Counted from the stretch's first letter, positions 34,795 to 46,179 are shown. The stretch: 64,000 bases of DNA from Pseudomonadota bacterium (GCA_963205115.1 CAUJHV010000005.1:124001-188000); one strand, 5' to 3'. The notes: a model not told the origin generated them from the sequence alone. Translations and numbers: made by a program.

Positions 34795-35626
34795 CGAAAC
34801 GTCCCTTTTCGTACAGCAGGGCTTCTGGCGACTGGCCGAAGCGCTCGCGCAGATCGGTGCCGAGTTGGCGCACCAGCGCCTGATTGCCCAGCCGGTTCTC
34901 GATGCGCACGGCCAGCCACAGGCTCTGGGCGTTGGCGGTCTCGCGGCGCGCATTGACCCGGCGGATATAGAAGCGCGCGCGCTCGAACTCCCCTTGCCGG
35001 TACAACACCTCGGTGAGGTTGTACGCGATGGCCAGGTTGGTCGGATCGAGTTCGAAGGCGCGCGACAGCGTCAGCTCGGCGCGACCCAGCTGCGCATTGC
35101 GCGCCTGGCACACACCCTGCGCGAGCATGGTGCGCGCGAAGCTGCGGTATTGCGGCAGGGTCAGCGCACGCGCGAAGAGGTCGTCGGCCTCGGAGAAGCG
35201 GCGCTGCTGGCACAGGAACCAGCCGTAGTTGTGCTGGATGTCGCCGTCACGCGGCACCACGGCCAGCGCACGCTTGAAGCTCTCTTCGGCCAGCGCGTTT
35301 TCGCTCATGGCCGCGTAGATCAGCCCGCGCAGGTTCAGCGCCTCGGGCATGTCGGGCTTGGCCACCAAGGCCTGCTTGACCTCGTCCAGCGCCGTGACGA
35401 GCTGGTTGCGGCCGAAATACGCTGCAGCGAGGTCCATGCGGGCCTGGGCGCGGCGGTCGGTGGCCGTCTGGTCGGAATCGGTCTTCAGGTCGCCCGTGGC
35501 CGTGACCGGACCGCTGGTGGTCGTGGTTTCGGTGGTGGCGCAGGCGCCCAGCAGCGCAGCGAGACACCATCCGGCCAGGCGAGCGGCCCGGCCTGCGCGC
35601 CCGGGACCTGCGGCTGTTCGTGTCAT
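34787..35626 (-). CDS. pilW: type IV pilus biogenesis/stability protein PilW (PilF), TPR lipoprotein
   Basis: Lipobox LLGAC, TPRs; between rlmN and rodZ. Confidence 0.88.
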   Translation of the reverse strand: MTRTAAGPGRAGRAARLAGWCLAALLGACATTETTTTSGPVTATGDLKTDSDQTATDRRAQARMDLAAAYFGRNQLVTALDEVKQALVAKPDMPEALNLRGLIYAAMSENALAEESFKRALAVVPRDGDIQHNYGWFLCQQRRFSEADDLFARALTLPQYRSFARTMLAQGVCQARNAQLGRAELTLSRAFELDPTNLAIAYNLTEVLYRQGEFERARFYIRRVNARRETANAQSLWLAVRIENRLGNQALVRQLGTDLRERFGQSPEALLYEKGRFDE

Positions 35627-36768
35627 GGGCGGGTCTCCTGAACGCGTGGAACGATGCGGATCGGCTCGCGGCGCATGCGACGGGGCGCATCGGTGCGGTC
35701 CTGCACCTCGCCGGCGAGCTGCCCGCAGGCCGCGTCGATGTCATCACCACGCGTGCGACGCACCGTGGTGATGATGCCGGCATCGGCCAGCACGCGCGCA
35801 AAGGCCTGCACACGTTCGGGCGGCGAGCGCCGCAGGCCCGAGGCCGGAAAGGGGTTGAACGGAATGAGGTTCAGCTTGCACGGCACCGGTGTGCGGGACT
35901 GGACGGACTGACCGCGCACCAGGCGCACCAGCTCGTGCGCCTGCTCGGGGGCATCGTTGACGCCGTCGAGCATGCAGTATTCGAAGGTGATGAAGTCGCG
36001 CGGCGCGGCCTGCAGGTAGCGCGCGCAGGCCGCCATCAATTCGCGCAGCGGGTGCTTGCGGTTCAGCGGCACCAGCGCGTCGCGCAGGTCATCGTCCGGC
36101 GCGTGCAGCGACACGGCCAGCGCCACGGGGCAATCCTGCATGAGCCGGTCGATCATCGGCACCACGCCCGAGGTCGACACCGTCACCCGCCGGCGCGACA
36201 GGCCGTAGCCGTGGTCGTCCAGCATGATGCGCAGCGCCGGCACCAGCGCCGCGTAGTTCTGCAGCGGCTCGCCCATGCCCATCATCACGACGTTGTCGAT
36301 GGCGCGTTCACCCGCCGCCAGGCCCAGGCGCGCACGCAGCCGGTGTTCGGCAAACCACAGCTGCGCGACGATCTCGTGCGACTGCAGGTTGCGGCTGAAA
36401 CCCTGGTGGCCGGTGGAGCAAAAACGGCAGCCCACGGCACAGCCCGCCTGCGAGGACACGCACAGCGTGCCGCGGTCGGTCTCGGGGATGTAGACGGTTT
36501 CGACGGCATTGCCGCCGCCCACGTCGAACAGCCACTTGATGGTGCCGTCGGCCGAGACATGCTCGGCCATCAGCGGCAGCGGCTCGATGCAGGCGGAATC
36601 GGCCAGCTTGGCGCGGAAGGCCTTGGCGAGGTCCGACATGGCGTCGAACGAGGAGGCGCCGCGCTGGTGGATCCAGCGAAAGAGCTGGACCGCGCGGAAG
36701 CGCTTCTCCCCGCGCTCGCTGCAGAAGGCGGCCAGGGCCTCGAGGTCGTGCCCGAGCAGGTTGACCAC
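35623..36768 (-). CDS. rlmN: 23S rRNA/tRNA adenine-C2 methyltransferase (radical SAM)
   Basis: [19 protein letters not shown] motif. Confidence 0.96.
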   Translation of the reverse strand: MVNLLGHDLEALAAFCSERGEKRFRAVQLFRWIHQRGASSFDAMSDLAKAFRAKLADSACIEPLPLMAEHVSADGTIKWLFDVGGGNAVETVYIPETDRGTLCVSSQAGCAVGCRFCSTGHQGFSRNLQSHEIVAQLWFAEHRLRARLGLAAGERAIDNVVMMGMGEPLQNYAALVPALRIMLDDHGYGLSRRRVTVSTSGVVPMIDRLMQDCPVALAVSLHAPDDDLRDALVPLNRKHPLRELMAACARYLQAAPRDFITFEYCMLDGVNDAPEQAHELVRLVRGQSVQSRTPVPCKLNLIPFNPFPASGLRRSPPERVQAFARVLADAGIITTVRRTRGDDIDAACGQLAGEVQDRTDAPRRMRREPIRIVPRVQETRP

Positions 36769-36793
36769 GGTGGCCTGTCCGCCTGTTCCCGCC

Positions 36794-37219
36794 TCAGCGG
36801 CTGTAGACGTTCATGCCGGGGAAGAAGAACGCCACTTCGACGGCGGCGGTTTCCGGGGCATCCGAGCCGTGCACCGCATTCGCGTCGATGCTGTCGGCGA
36901 AGTCCGCGCGAATGGTGCCCTTGTCGGCCTTCTTCGGGTCGGTGGCGCCCATCAGTTCGCGGTTCTTGGCGATCGCGCCCTCGCCTTCCAGCGCCTGGAT
37001 CATCACCGGACCGGAGATCATGAACTTGACCAGGTCGTTGAAGAAGGGACGCGCCTTGTGCACGGCGTAGAAAGCCTCGGCTTCACCCTTGGACAGGTGG
37101 ACCATCTTGGCGGCGATGACCTTCAGGCCAGCAGCTTCGAAACGGGCATAGATTTGACCAATCACGTTCTTGGCCACGGCGTCGGGTTTGATGATCGACA
37201 GCGTGCGTTCAACGGCCAT
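36794..37219 (-). CDS. ndk: nucleoside-diphosphate kinase
   Basis: [18 protein letters not shown] and [12 protein letters not shown]. Confidence 0.97.
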   Translation of the reverse strand: MAVERTLSIIKPDAVAKNVIGQIYARFEAAGLKVIAAKMVHLSKGEAEAFYAVHKARPFFNDLVKFMISGPVMIQALEGEGAIAKNRELMGATDPKKADKGTIRADFADSIDANAVHGSDAPETAAVEVAFFFPGMNVYSR

Positions 37220-37323
37220 GAAAAACTCTCCTGAATCAACAACTTGACAAAACATCGGATTCTACCCAGCCACGCAGTGGCCGGGCAGATTGCAGGGCTG
37301 CGACCGCTGAGGCGGCCGCCGGA

Positions 37324-39963
37324 TCAACGGCCCTTGCCGCCGCGTCCGCGGCCGCCCTTGGGGCCGCCGCCGCGCAGCTTGTTCATGAAGGCGTCGCCGC
37401 CGATGTAGCCCACGGCCGTGCGCATCGGGTCGGGCTGGCCGCCCGCGCCGCGCTTGGCACCACCACCGCCGCCACCGCCGCCCGGGCCGCCCTTGCGGCG
37501 CGGGCCGCCTTTGGCAGCGGGCTTGGGGCCCTGCGCAAAGCGCTTGTCGTAGGTCTGCTGCAGCGGGTTCGGGATCGGGCCGTCTTCGCTGTATTCGCGC
37601 TTGGGCTTGCGATCACCCTGCACCGCGCGCTTGTCGTAGGTCTGCTGCAGCGGGTTGGGGATTGGGCCGTCCTCGGAATACTCGCGCTGCTTGCGCGCCT
37701 GCTGGATGGCCCGCTTGTCGTAGGTCTGCTGCAGCGGATTGGGAATCGGTCCGACGTTGTCGTGCTCGTGGTCGTCGTCACCGTCATGCGGGTAACCCGC
37801 GTCCGGCGCGCGGCCCATCATCGGATCGCGCGGATCCGCAAAGCCCGGCTCGCCGCGGCGGCCCTGGCGTCCGCGGCGGCCGCCTCGGCGCCCGCGGCGG
37901 TCACCCTCGGGACCGGCCTGGCGTCCATCGGCGGGACGCCCTTCTCCACGGTTTTCCCCACGGTTTTCGCCGCGATTCTCCCCGCGGCCCTCGCCTCGGC
38001 CCTCGCGCGGGCCATCGCCACGGCCGTCACCACGCCCTTCACCCGGCCGCACCGCCATGCCCGTGGCGGCGCGCAGCGCCTTGATGTCTTCCACACCCAG
38101 GTCGACCCACACGCCGCGGCGCAGGCCGCGCGGCAGTACGACCGAGCCGTAGCGGATGCGGATCAGGCGGCTGACCGCCTTGTCCACCGCGTCGAAGAGC
38201 TTGCGCACCTCGCGGTTGCGGCCTTCGGTGATGACGACGCGGTACCAGCGGTTGACACCCTCGCCACCGCCGTCGGTGATGCTGCGGAACGAGGCCGTCT
38301 GGCCGTCGATTTCCACGCCGGCGAGCAGACGATCGCGCTCCTCGTCGGTCAGCGTACCCAGCACGCGCACGGCATATTCGCGTTCGACACCGAAGCGCGG
38401 ATGCATCAGCCGATTGGCCAGGTCGCCGGAGTCGGTGAACAGCAGCAGGCCTTCGGTGTTGATGTCCAGCCGGCCCACCGACTGCCACTTGCCACGCGGC
38501 AGGCGCGGCAGGCGGCGGAAGACGGTCGGGCGCGCCTGCGGATCGTCGTGCGTGACGACCTCGCCGGCAGGCTTGTGATAAGCGATGACACGCGGCGCCG
38601 GCGGCGTGATGCGCACCTTGATCGGCTTGCCGTCCAGCGTGATGCGGTCACCGAACTTGATGCGCTGGCCGACATGCGCGGCCTGCCCGTTCACCGCGAT
38701 GCGGCCTTCCACGATCATCTGTTCGAGATCGCGGCGCGATCCCACACCGGCTTGCGCCAGCACCTTCTGCAGCTTGGGCGCATCGGGCTCGGGCGCGAGC
38801 ACACGCCGCGCCGCGGCGGCGTCGCCGCCGGCCGGGGCCTGTCGACCACCCGGTGCCGGGGCCGCCGGCGGGTGGCCCGCCACAGCGCCTGCGTCATCGC
38901 CTGACGCTGACCGGGTCTCGTCCGCGCCGGCTTCGTCTTCGTGGTCGGCAGCGGCTGCAACGGGCGTGTCGGCATCCGTGTGCGCCATCGCCGCTGCCGG
39001 GACCGCCTCGGCGGGTGTGCCCACACCAGCCGCCGCATCGACGGCCACCGCTGCGCCCGCGCCATCGGCAACCGCGGCCGAGCCATCGGCAGCCGCAGCC
39101 GCAGCTGCTTCCGCGGCCTCGTCGTAGGCGCCGGACAGCACATCGGCAAACAAGTCGTTGACGTCGGTCGGTGGCAGGTTGACCGGCGGCGCGTCCACGG
39201 GTGCGCGCCCGGCGTCACCGGCTGCCGCGCCCGCGGCCTCGCGCTTCTCGCGCCGGTTGCGGCGGCGGTTGCGGTGCCGCTTGCGGCGGGCATCGCCCGA
39301 GCCTTCAGCGCCGCCGGGGCCGGCTGCGCCGTCGTCCGCGTCGCCGCCTTCCCCGCCTGCCCGGTCCGCTTCGCCGCCGGCGGGTCCGCCAGCTCCTGCG
39401 CCGCCTTCAGCTCGGCCTTCTGCACGGCCTTCCGGACGGCCTTCGGCTTCGCCGGATGCGCCACGCGGCGCGCGGCGGTTGCGCCGGCCTTCCCCACGCT
39501 CACCACTGCCAGCGGCTGGGGCGGTTTCGGCACCATCGCCGGGCGCCGAACCGGCATCCGCTGATGTCGGGCGTTGGGTCTGTTCACCGTCGCCGTCACC
39601 GGTGGGCGCGGGACGCGCCGCTCGCGGCGCACGCGGTCGACGCACCGGCGCGGTGCCTTCGCCCGCGTCCGCTGGCGCGGCGGTGCCGGCCGCAGCGGGC
39701 GCAGCCGCCGGCGGCGCATCGGCCACGGCAGCCGACTCCGCCCCGTCAGCGGCGGCCGCGCGAGGCGCGCGGCGGCGGCGCGGGGCCGGCGCATCACCCT
39801 CGGGCGCGGCAGCCGGCACCGGGGCGTCGCCACCCGCGTCGGCAGCCGTCGCCACGGACTCTGCCTTGGCCGCGGGCGTGCGCCGGCGGCGTGGCTTCGG
39901 CGCGTTCTCGTCCGGGCCCGCCTCGGGCGTGGTCGGGGCGTCAGGGTTGAGCGGTTCGGTCAT
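37324..39963 (-). CDS. rluB: 23S rRNA pseudouridine synthase RluB-like with long low-complexity N- and C-terminal extensions
   Basis: S4 and RsuA-type catalytic region ([26 protein letters not shown]); C-terminal threefold [14 protein letters not shown] repeat. Confidence 0.9.
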   Translation of the reverse strand: MTEPLNPDAPTTPEAGPDENAPKPRRRRTPAAKAESVATAADAGGDAPVPAAAPEGDAPAPRRRRAPRAAAADGAESAAVADAPPAAAPAAAGTAAPADAGEGTAPVRRPRAPRAARPAPTGDGDGEQTQRPTSADAGSAPGDGAETAPAAGSGERGEGRRNRRAPRGASGEAEGRPEGRAEGRAEGGAGAGGPAGGEADRAGGEGGDADDGAAGPGGAEGSGDARRKRHRNRRRNRREKREAAGAAAGDAGRAPVDAPPVNLPPTDVNDLFADVLSGAYDEAAEAAAAAAADGSAAVADGAGAAVAVDAAAGVGTPAEAVPAAAMAHTDADTPVAAAADHEDEAGADETRSASGDDAGAVAGHPPAAPAPGGRQAPAGGDAAAARRVLAPEPDAPKLQKVLAQAGVGSRRDLEQMIVEGRIAVNGQAAHVGQRIKFGDRITLDGKPIKVRITPPAPRVIAYHKPAGEVVTHDDPQARPTVFRRLPRLPRGKWQSVGRLDINTEGLLLFTDSGDLANRLMHPRFGVEREYAVRVLGTLTDEERDRLLAGVEIDGQTASFRSITDGGGEGVNRWYRVVITEGRNREVRKLFDAVDKAVSRLIRIRYGSVVLPRGLRRGVWVDLGVEDIKALRAATGMAVRPGEGRGDGRGDGPREGRGEGRGENRGENRGENRGEGRPADGRQAGPEGDRRGRRGGRRGRQGRRGEPGFADPRDPMMGRAPDAGYPHDGDDDHEHDNVGPIPNPLQQTYDKRAIQQARKQREYSEDGPIPNPLQQTYDKRAVQGDRKPKREYSEDGPIPNPLQQTYDKRFAQGPKPAAKGGPRRKGGPGGGGGGGGAKRGAGGQPDPMRTAVGYIGGDAFMNKLRGGGPKGGRGRGGKGR

Positions 39964-40684
39964 GGGCGTCGGGGTCCGGGGAAATCGGTTCGCCGGGCTC
40001 GCCGGCCGGCTGCGGGGGATTCAGGGGGTCCGCAGGCGAGGCGGACGGGTCGGCGCTGGCGTCGAGGCCATCGGCCACGTGGCCTTCGGGCGGGTCGATC
40101 GGCAGGCTGGCCTGCGGGCCGACCGGCAATTCGGCCTGCGCGGGATTCGCTGCGATGGCGGCGGCGCTTTCGCCCATCAGATCGAGTTCAGGCAGTTGCT
40201 CGAGGCTGCTCAATCCGAGGTCGTCCAGGAAGTGCCGCGTGGTGGCGTACAGCGCCGGTCGGCCGGGCGATTCGCGGTAGCCGATGGCCTCGATCCAGCC
40301 GCGGTCCTCGAGTTGCTTGACGATCTGGCTGGTCACTGTCACGCCGCGGATTTCTTCGATATCGCCGCGCGTGACGGGCTGTCGGTAGGCCACGATGGCC
40401 AGCGTCTCCATCACGGCGCGCGAATACTTGGGCGGCTTCTCGGGATGCAGGCGGTCCAGGTATTCGCGCATCTCCGGGCGGCTCTGGAAGCGCCAGCCGG
40501 AAGACAGGGCGACAAGCTCCACGCCGCGGCCTTCCCAATCGCGCGAGATTTCGTCCAGCAGGCTGCGCAGCGTATCCGGGGCCAGCTGGTCCTCGAACAT
40601 GCCTCGCATGTCGCGCAAGGGCATGGGCACCTGGGCGCAGATGAGCGCCGTCTCCAGCACGCGCTTGGCCTCTTGGGTATTCAT
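39941..40684 (-). CDS. scpB: SMC-Scp complex subunit ScpB
   Basis: [41 protein letters not shown]; overlaps rluB start. Confidence 0.94.
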   Translation of the reverse strand: MNTQEAKRVLETALICAQVPMPLRDMRGMFEDQLAPDTLRSLLDEISRDWEGRGVELVALSSGWRFQSRPEMREYLDRLHPEKPPKYSRAVMETLAIVAYRQPVTRGDIEEIRGVTVTSQIVKQLEDRGWIEAIGYRESPGRPALYATTRHFLDDLGLSSLEQLPELDLMGESAAAIAANPAQAELPVGPQASLPIDPPEGHVADGLDASADPSASPADPLNPPQPAGEPGEPISPDPDAHDRTAQP

Positions 40685-40967
40685 CGATGGGCGTTCCCTC
40701 TGGGGCGCTTGCGCCACGGGCCACGACAGGCTCCAGGCGACACAACAACTCGGGTTCGGGGCGGGACGACAGAGCCCGTGGCTCGTGGGGTCAGTCCGTT
40801 GGGGATACAGCGCCGGTTGACCGAAGCGCGGCGGTTTCACGCGCGCCGAACCGGCACCGGCCGGGATCTGCCCGACCGTGCGCGAGACATCGCAGCATGA
40901 CAGTCGGTGATCGAACTGCTCGCATTGTAGCGCGGCTTCGTGACGGACTGCCCAAACGACTGGCGGA

Positions 40968-42041
40968 TCAGCGCGCAGAGGCCGGTTCACCGGGCGCCAG
41001 CGGCGCACCCGTGACGGCTGTCCATGCCGCGTCGAGGTCTGCCGGCAGCGCCGACTCGAACTGCAGCGCCGCGCCGCTGACCGGGTGCACAAAACCCAGC
41101 CGCCGCGCATGCAGGGCCGGTCGCTGCAGCCCGCAGGCCAGCACGCCGCCATAGAGCTCGTCGGCCACCAGCGGATGCCCCGCCCGCGCCAGGTGCACGC
41201 GGATCTGGTGCGTGCGGCCCGAATGCAGCCGGCACGCGACCGCACTGACGCGGCCGTCGTCCGCCAGCCAGCGCACATCCGTGCGCGCGGGCTTGCCGCT
41301 GGCCGTCACGGCCATGCGCAGACGGTTCGACGGGTCACGGCCGATCGAGCCCTCGAAGACCTGCTCGGCCGGCTGCACGCGCCCATGCGCCAGCGCCACG
41401 TATTCGCGCCGCACCTCGCGCGCCGCGATCGCGCGCACCAGTTCGGTGACGGCTGGCAGCGTCTTGCCAACCACCATCAGCCCGCTCGTGCCCTTGTCCA
41501 GCCGGTGCACGATGCCCGCGCGCGGCAGATGCACAGCGCCCGCATGGTGCGCCAGCAGCCCGTTGAGCAGCGTGCCCGACCAGTTGCCGGCACCCGGGTG
41601 CACCACCCAGCCGGCCGGCTTGTCGACCACGAGCAGGCTGTCGTCTTCATAGACGATGGGAATGGCCATGGCTTCGGGCCGGAAGGCCAGCGCCGCCGCC
41701 GTGGGCTTCAACTCCACCTGCACGGCCTGGCCCGCCTTCAGGCGCCGCGAGGCCTGCGTGGCGGGTTGCTGCTCGACGAGAACCAGGCCCTGATCGATCA
41801 GGCTTTGCAGATGGCTGCGCGAAAACTCGCCCGCGTGGCGCACCAACAGCTTGTCCAGGCGTTGGCCGTGTTCGTCGGCCGATGTCGTCCAGGCGCGGGT
41901 CTCGGCGCCGGCCTCGAGGCCCGGCGCATCCGCGTCCGGCCAGCTTTCGACCGCGCCGGCGTCCGGGTCTACCGGGGTGGCGTCCCTATAATTCGACTTT
42001 GGATTCACCAGGGTCGACCCCGCGGGCCGGCTTGCAGACAT
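40968..42041 (-). CDS. rluD: 23S rRNA pseudouridine synthase RluD family
   Basis: S4 domain, [20 protein letters not shown]; start uncertain (ATG 42041 or GTG 42008). Confidence 0.92.
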   Translation of the reverse strand: MSASRPAGSTLVNPKSNYRDATPVDPDAGAVESWPDADAPGLEAGAETRAWTTSADEHGQRLDKLLVRHAGEFSRSHLQSLIDQGLVLVEQQPATQASRRLKAGQAVQVELKPTAAALAFRPEAMAIPIVYEDDSLLVVDKPAGWVVHPGAGNWSGTLLNGLLAHHAGAVHLPRAGIVHRLDKGTSGLMVVGKTLPAVTELVRAIAAREVRREYVALAHGRVQPAEQVFEGSIGRDPSNRLRMAVTASGKPARTDVRWLADDGRVSAVACRLHSGRTHQIRVHLARAGHPLVADELYGGVLACGLQRPALHARRLGFVHPVSGAALQFESALPADLDAAWTAVTGAPLAPGEPASAR

Positions 42042-42840
42042 GACGAGATTCGGAGCTTGGCGCCGGGCGGCGCTGGTGGCAACGGCTGCCGCAGTGCTGG
42101 GCGCCTGCAGTTCGACCGGCAAGAACCCGATCGATCCGAACGATCCCAACCGATTGTATGCAGAGGCCAAGGAAGAGCTGGCCAACGGCAGCTACGACCG
42201 CGCCATCAAGGGCTTCGAGAAGGCCGAAGCCGCCGCCTCCGGCACGCTGCTGGGGCAACAGGCGCTGCTGGACCTGGCCTATGCGCAATGGCGCAGCGGC
42301 GAACGCACCACGGCCATGGCCACGGCCGACCGCTTCCTGCGCCTGCACCCCTCGAGCCCGGCCTACGACTACGCGCTGTACCTGCGCGGGCTGATCAATT
42401 TCAACGACAACCTGGGCATGTTCGGCTTCGTCGCCGGCCAGCGGCTGTCCGAGCGCGACCAGCGTGCCTCGCGCGATTCGCACCAGAGCTTCAAGCAGCT
42501 GGTCGAGCAGTTCCCGGAATCGCGTTACGCCGCCGATGCGCGCGTGCGCATGGACTACATCGTCAACATGCTGGCCGACCACGAGGTGCAGGTCGCGCGC
42601 TACTACTATCGGCGTGGCGCCTACCTGGCCGCCGCCAACCGCGCCAAACAGGCCATCACCGAGTATTCCCAGGTACCCGTGGCGGAGGATGCCCTGGTGC
42701 TGATGGTGCTGAGCTATGACCGCCTGGGCCTGACGGCCCTGCGTGACGACGCACAGCGCGTGCTGAAGACGAACTTCCCGAACCGGACCCTGGACCTCGA
42801 ATCGAACCGGACCCAGCGTTCGTGGTGGCATCTCTGGTGA
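42040..42840 (+). CDS. bamD: outer membrane protein assembly factor BamD
   Basis: Lipobox GACSS, TPR protein; divergent from rluD as commonly seen. Confidence 0.94.
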   Translation: MTRFGAWRRAALVATAAAVLGACSSTGKNPIDPNDPNRLYAEAKEELANGSYDRAIKGFEKAEAAASGTLLGQQALLDLAYAQWRSGERTTAMATADRFLRLHPSSPAYDYALYLRGLINFNDNLGMFGFVAGQRLSERDQRASRDSHQSFKQLVEQFPESRYAADARVRMDYIVNMLADHEVQVARYYYRRGAYLAAANRAKQAITEYSQVPVAEDALVLMVLSYDRLGLTALRDDAQRVLKTNFPNRTLDLESNRTQRSWWHLW

Positions 42841-42922
42841 TGTGATCGCGGACCGGCGTGGGCCGAGTGGTCCGCGCACGGCGCCGGCGCGACATCAGGG
42901 CGGCCTTCGCCCCTGCAGCGGT

Positions 42923-44899
42923 TCAGTGATCCTGCGCCAGTTGGCGCAGCCACTCCAGTGCCTCGACCTCTTCGGCCAGCAGGCCCATCGGCGGCAGCGC
43001 GCCGCGCAGCCTGGCGCCGTACGGCATCTGCACCAGGCGCGGATCGCATACGACCAGCAGGCCGCGGTCGCTCTCGGTGCGGATCAGCCGCCCGCCGCCC
43101 TGCTTCAGCGAGATGGCCGCCTCGGACACGAAGTGCTCCTGGAAGGCATTGCCGCCGCGCTCCTCGATCTGCCGCACACGCGCTTCGACCAGCGGGTCGT
43201 TGGGCGGCGGAAACGGCAGCTTGTCGATCAGCACGCACTGCAGCGCATCGCCGGGCACGTCGATGCCTTCCCAGAAGCTCTGTGAGCCCAGCAGCACGCG
43301 CCGCCGCCCATCGCCGAATTGCTGCATCAGGCTGCGCTTGGGCTGCGTGCCCTGCACCAGCACCTCGAAAGACTCACCGGCTGCCGACAGCGCCTCCTGC
43401 AGCGCCTGGGCAATGACGGGCAGCACGCGCAGCGTCGTCGTCAGCACAAAGCAGCGGCCGCCCAGCGCCAGTGCGCAGCGCGCGGCCAGCGCACCCACCG
43501 CGGCCGGGTGGGCGCTGTCGTTGGGCTTGGGAAAGCGCCGCGGCACGTACAGGCGCGCCTGGTTCGGATAGTCGAAGGGGCTGCCCACGCGCAGCGCCGT
43601 GGCATCTTCCAGTGCCGCGCCCTGCGTGAACCAGCTCAGGCGTTCGTCGTCGCCCAGTGTGGCCGAGGTGAAGATCCAGGCCCGCGGCGCCAGGCGTCGC
43701 TGCTCGGTGATCATGTCGCGGATGTCCAGCGGCGACTCCACCAGCCGCGCGCTCTGCGCCGACAGGTCGATCCAGCGCACGCGCCCCGGCGGCGTCTCGA
43801 CGGCAAACCGTGCGCACAGCGCGCGCAGGTTGCTCACGCGCTGGTGCAGGCGGTCCATGTCGGGGCCCAGGCCTTCGACCTGCTCCAGCGCGGCCTCCAG
43901 CTGCTGGCTGGCCGCATCCAGCGCCAGCAGCGCGGGTGCGAAGCCCTCGGTGCGCGCACGTTCCTGCCAGCGCAGCTTGATGATCCCGCGCACCTCACGC
44001 ATGGGCCCGGCACAGACCAGCCGCAGGTCGCGCGCCGCACGCTCCACGGCGCCGCACAACTCCTGCCAGGGCTGCAGGCCGCGCGCGAGCTTCAGGCCGG
44101 CCGCCAGCACATCGCGCGTGAGATCGATGACCTGCCCCATGCCCAGCTGCGTGCCCAGGAACTGCAGACCGGCGTCGACGAGCTGGTGCGCCTCGTCGAA
44201 GATCGCCGCGTCGACGGTGGGCAGCAGTTCGGCCACACCGCTGTCGCGCAATGCCAGGTCGGCAAAGAACAGGTGGTGGTTGATGACCACCACATCCGCC
44301 GCCATTGCCTCGCGCCGCGCGCGCACGACGTGGCAGTTGACAAACTGCGGGCATTCCGCGCCCAGGCAGTTGTCGCGCGTGGACGTGACCAGTGGGATCA
44401 CCGGCGAGCGGTCGTCCAGGCCTTCCATTTCCGCCAGGTCGCCGCTGCGTGTGGCGACCGCCCAGCTCTCCACACGGGCCAGCGTGCGCACGGCCCAGCG
44501 ATCGGGCAGCTCGGCACTTTCGCGCGCCTGCTGCAGGCGGTGGATGCACAGGTAGCTCGAGCGGCCCTTGAGCAGCGCCAGCTTGGCCGGCGTGCCCAGC
44601 GCGGCTTTCAGCCGCGGCAGGTCGCGCAGGAACAGCTGGTCCTGCAGGCTCTTGGTGGCGGTGCTGACCAGCGCCCGGCGCCCGGACAGCAGCAGCGGCA
44701 CCAGGTAGGCAAAGGTCTTGCCCACGCCGGTGCCGGCCTCGACCACCAGCGCCTCGCGCTCGTCCAGCGCCTGCGCCACGGCTCGCGCCATGCGCGCCTG
44801 CGGCTCGCGCACGCGGTGGGAAGGGTCGGTGGCCGCGAGCGCGCCGGCAGGGCCCAGCGCCCAGGCGGTCTGCTCGGCCAGGCTGTCGTCGTCGGCCAA
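42923..44899 (-). CDS. DinG/YoaA-family ATP-dependent DNA helicase
   Basis: VVEAGTGVGKTFAYLVP, DEAH box, Fe-S cysteines, C-terminal helicase motif. Confidence 0.92.
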   Translation of the reverse strand: MADDDSLAEQTAWALGPAGALAATDPSHRVREPQARMARAVAQALDEREALVVEAGTGVGKTFAYLVPLLLSGRRALVSTATKSLQDQLFLRDLPRLKAALGTPAKLALLKGRSSYLCIHRLQQARESAELPDRWAVRTLARVESWAVATRSGDLAEMEGLDDRSPVIPLVTSTRDNCLGAECPQFVNCHVVRARREAMAADVVVINHHLFFADLALRDSGVAELLPTVDAAIFDEAHQLVDAGLQFLGTQLGMGQVIDLTRDVLAAGLKLARGLQPWQELCGAVERAARDLRLVCAGPMREVRGIIKLRWQERARTEGFAPALLALDAASQQLEAALEQVEGLGPDMDRLHQRVSNLRALCARFAVETPPGRVRWIDLSAQSARLVESPLDIRDMITEQRRLAPRAWIFTSATLGDDERLSWFTQGAALEDATALRVGSPFDYPNQARLYVPRRFPKPNDSAHPAAVGALAARCALALGGRCFVLTTTLRVLPVIAQALQEALSAAGESFEVLVQGTQPKRSLMQQFGDGRRRVLLGSQSFWEGIDVPGDALQCVLIDKLPFPPPNDPLVEARVRQIEERGGNAFQEHFVSEAAISLKQGGGRLIRTESDRGLLVVCDPRLVQMPYGARLRGALPPMGLLAEEVEALEWLRQLAQDH

Positions 44900-45006
44900 T
44901 GGATTCAGAAGCGATGCACCAAGCCCGTGCAGCGGCGAGCGCTTGCCACGCGTCGCAGGCCGGATGGCAAGGGATGAGCAGGTGTGATGTGGTCGTTCAC
45001 GGCGTT

Positions 45007-45216
45007 TCAGGCCGGTTCCGGCGGATCGACTTCCGCCTCAAGCCGCGAGATCAGGTCGCGCAGCGCCAGGCGCCGTTTCTTCAGGCGCCGAAGCATCAGG
45101 TCGTCGAGTGGACGCTCACCGACCGCGCGGTCGATCAGGTCGTCCAGATCAGCGTGTTCCATGCGCAGCTCGATGAGATGCCGCGCGGGTGAGTGCAGAT
45201 TGTTGTCCATGGACAC
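45007..45216 (-). CDS. DUF465 (YdcH-like) small protein
   Basis: HADLDDLIDRAVGERPLDDLMLRRLKKRRLALRDLI. Confidence 0.88.
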   Translation of the reverse strand: MSMDNNLHSPARHLIELRMEHADLDDLIDRAVGERPLDDLMLRRLKKRRLALRDLISRLEAEVDPPEPA

Positions 45217-45254
45217 GGGTTGCCGGTCAGTGGCCGAGTTTATAGTCCCGCCCC

Positions 45255-46022
45255 ATGGTCACCAAGTCTCCTGCACACCGTCTGACGGCCTCCACGGCCC
45301 TCCACAAGGGTGACCGGGCGTACCAGCAGGACCAGGTCGTGGTGATTCCCCACCCACGGGAAACGGGATGCGTGCTGGCTGTCCTGGCTGATGGCATGGG
45401 CGGCAAGAGCGGCGGCCGCAAAGCCTCCGACCAGGTGCAGATGACCGCCCGGCAGATCTTCGAAAGCTTCGTGCCCAGCAAGGACGACGCGGCCGAAGTG
45501 CTGCGCCGCATGGTCATGGAAGCGCATCTCATGATCAAGCTGACGGCCATCTCTTCCGAGGAAGAGCCGCACAGCACGATGGCGGCCTTCATGATCCTGC
45601 CGGACCGGTCGGCCCACGTGGTGCATGCCGGCGATTCACGGGTCTACCACTTCCGCGGCGCCGAGATGCTTCAGCGCACGATCGACCATTCCTTCGTGCA
45701 GCGCCTGATCGACGAAGGCAAGCTGACCGAAGAGGCCGCGGCGGTGCACCCGCAATCCAATCTGCTGACGGGCTGCCTGGGCACGGAACAGGACCCGCCG
45801 GTGACGCTGTGGCGCATCCCGGCGCTCGAGCCGGAAGACACACTGATCGCCTGCAGCGACGGCCTGTGGCACTACTTCTCGCCCAAGGAAATCGGCGCCA
45901 TCCTCTATGCGCTGCCCCCGCGCGAGGCCGGCGAGATGCTGGTGTCCAAGGCGCGTCAGCGGGCACACGGCGGCGGCGACAACGTCTCGCTGGCCATCGT
46001 CCGGGTGGACCGATTGAAGTGA
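45255..46022 (+). CDS. PP2C-family serine/threonine protein phosphatase
   Basis: VLADGMGGKSGGRKAS, HAGDSRVY, ACSDGLWHY, GGGDNVSLAIVRV motifs. Confidence 0.93.
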   Translation: MVTKSPAHRLTASTALHKGDRAYQQDQVVVIPHPRETGCVLAVLADGMGGKSGGRKASDQVQMTARQIFESFVPSKDDAAEVLRRMVMEAHLMIKLTAISSEEEPHSTMAAFMILPDRSAHVVHAGDSRVYHFRGAEMLQRTIDHSFVQRLIDEGKLTEEAAAVHPQSNLLTGCLGTEQDPPVTLWRIPALEPEDTLIACSDGLWHYFSPKEIGAILYALPPREAGEMLVSKARQRAHGGGDNVSLAIVRVDRLK

Positions 46023-46160
46023 TCGTGAGCCCCCGGCCGTCTGGCGGCCGCCCCCCAAGGGGGCTCCGAACACGACCGGGAGACCCGGATCGTGTTCGGC
46101 CCGCGCCGGACACGCAGCGCCCCCTGGCCACCTGGCGGCGGCCTGTCCCCAAGGGGTTGA
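46020..46160 (+). repeat. element B: five-hairpin post-stop element, homologous to element A
   Basis: Hairpins at 46035-46049, 46052-46063, 46066-46099, 46126-46143, 46147-46156; alignment to 20561-20636 (reverse strand). Confidence 0.85.
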
Positions 46161-46179
46161 GGTCGTTTCGGTTCGTGAA

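Noticed and set aside
37543-37764. Three DNA repeats of about 85 bp considered as a mobile or CRISPR repeat
   Set aside because: They are in-frame codon repeats of the RluB tail; reported as a protein feature instead.
42841-42922. GCGGACC...GGTCCGC inverted repeat between bamD and the helicase gene as a further member of the A/B family
   Set aside because: Shares no core sequence with A/B/C; a simple convergent-gene hairpin without U-tract.
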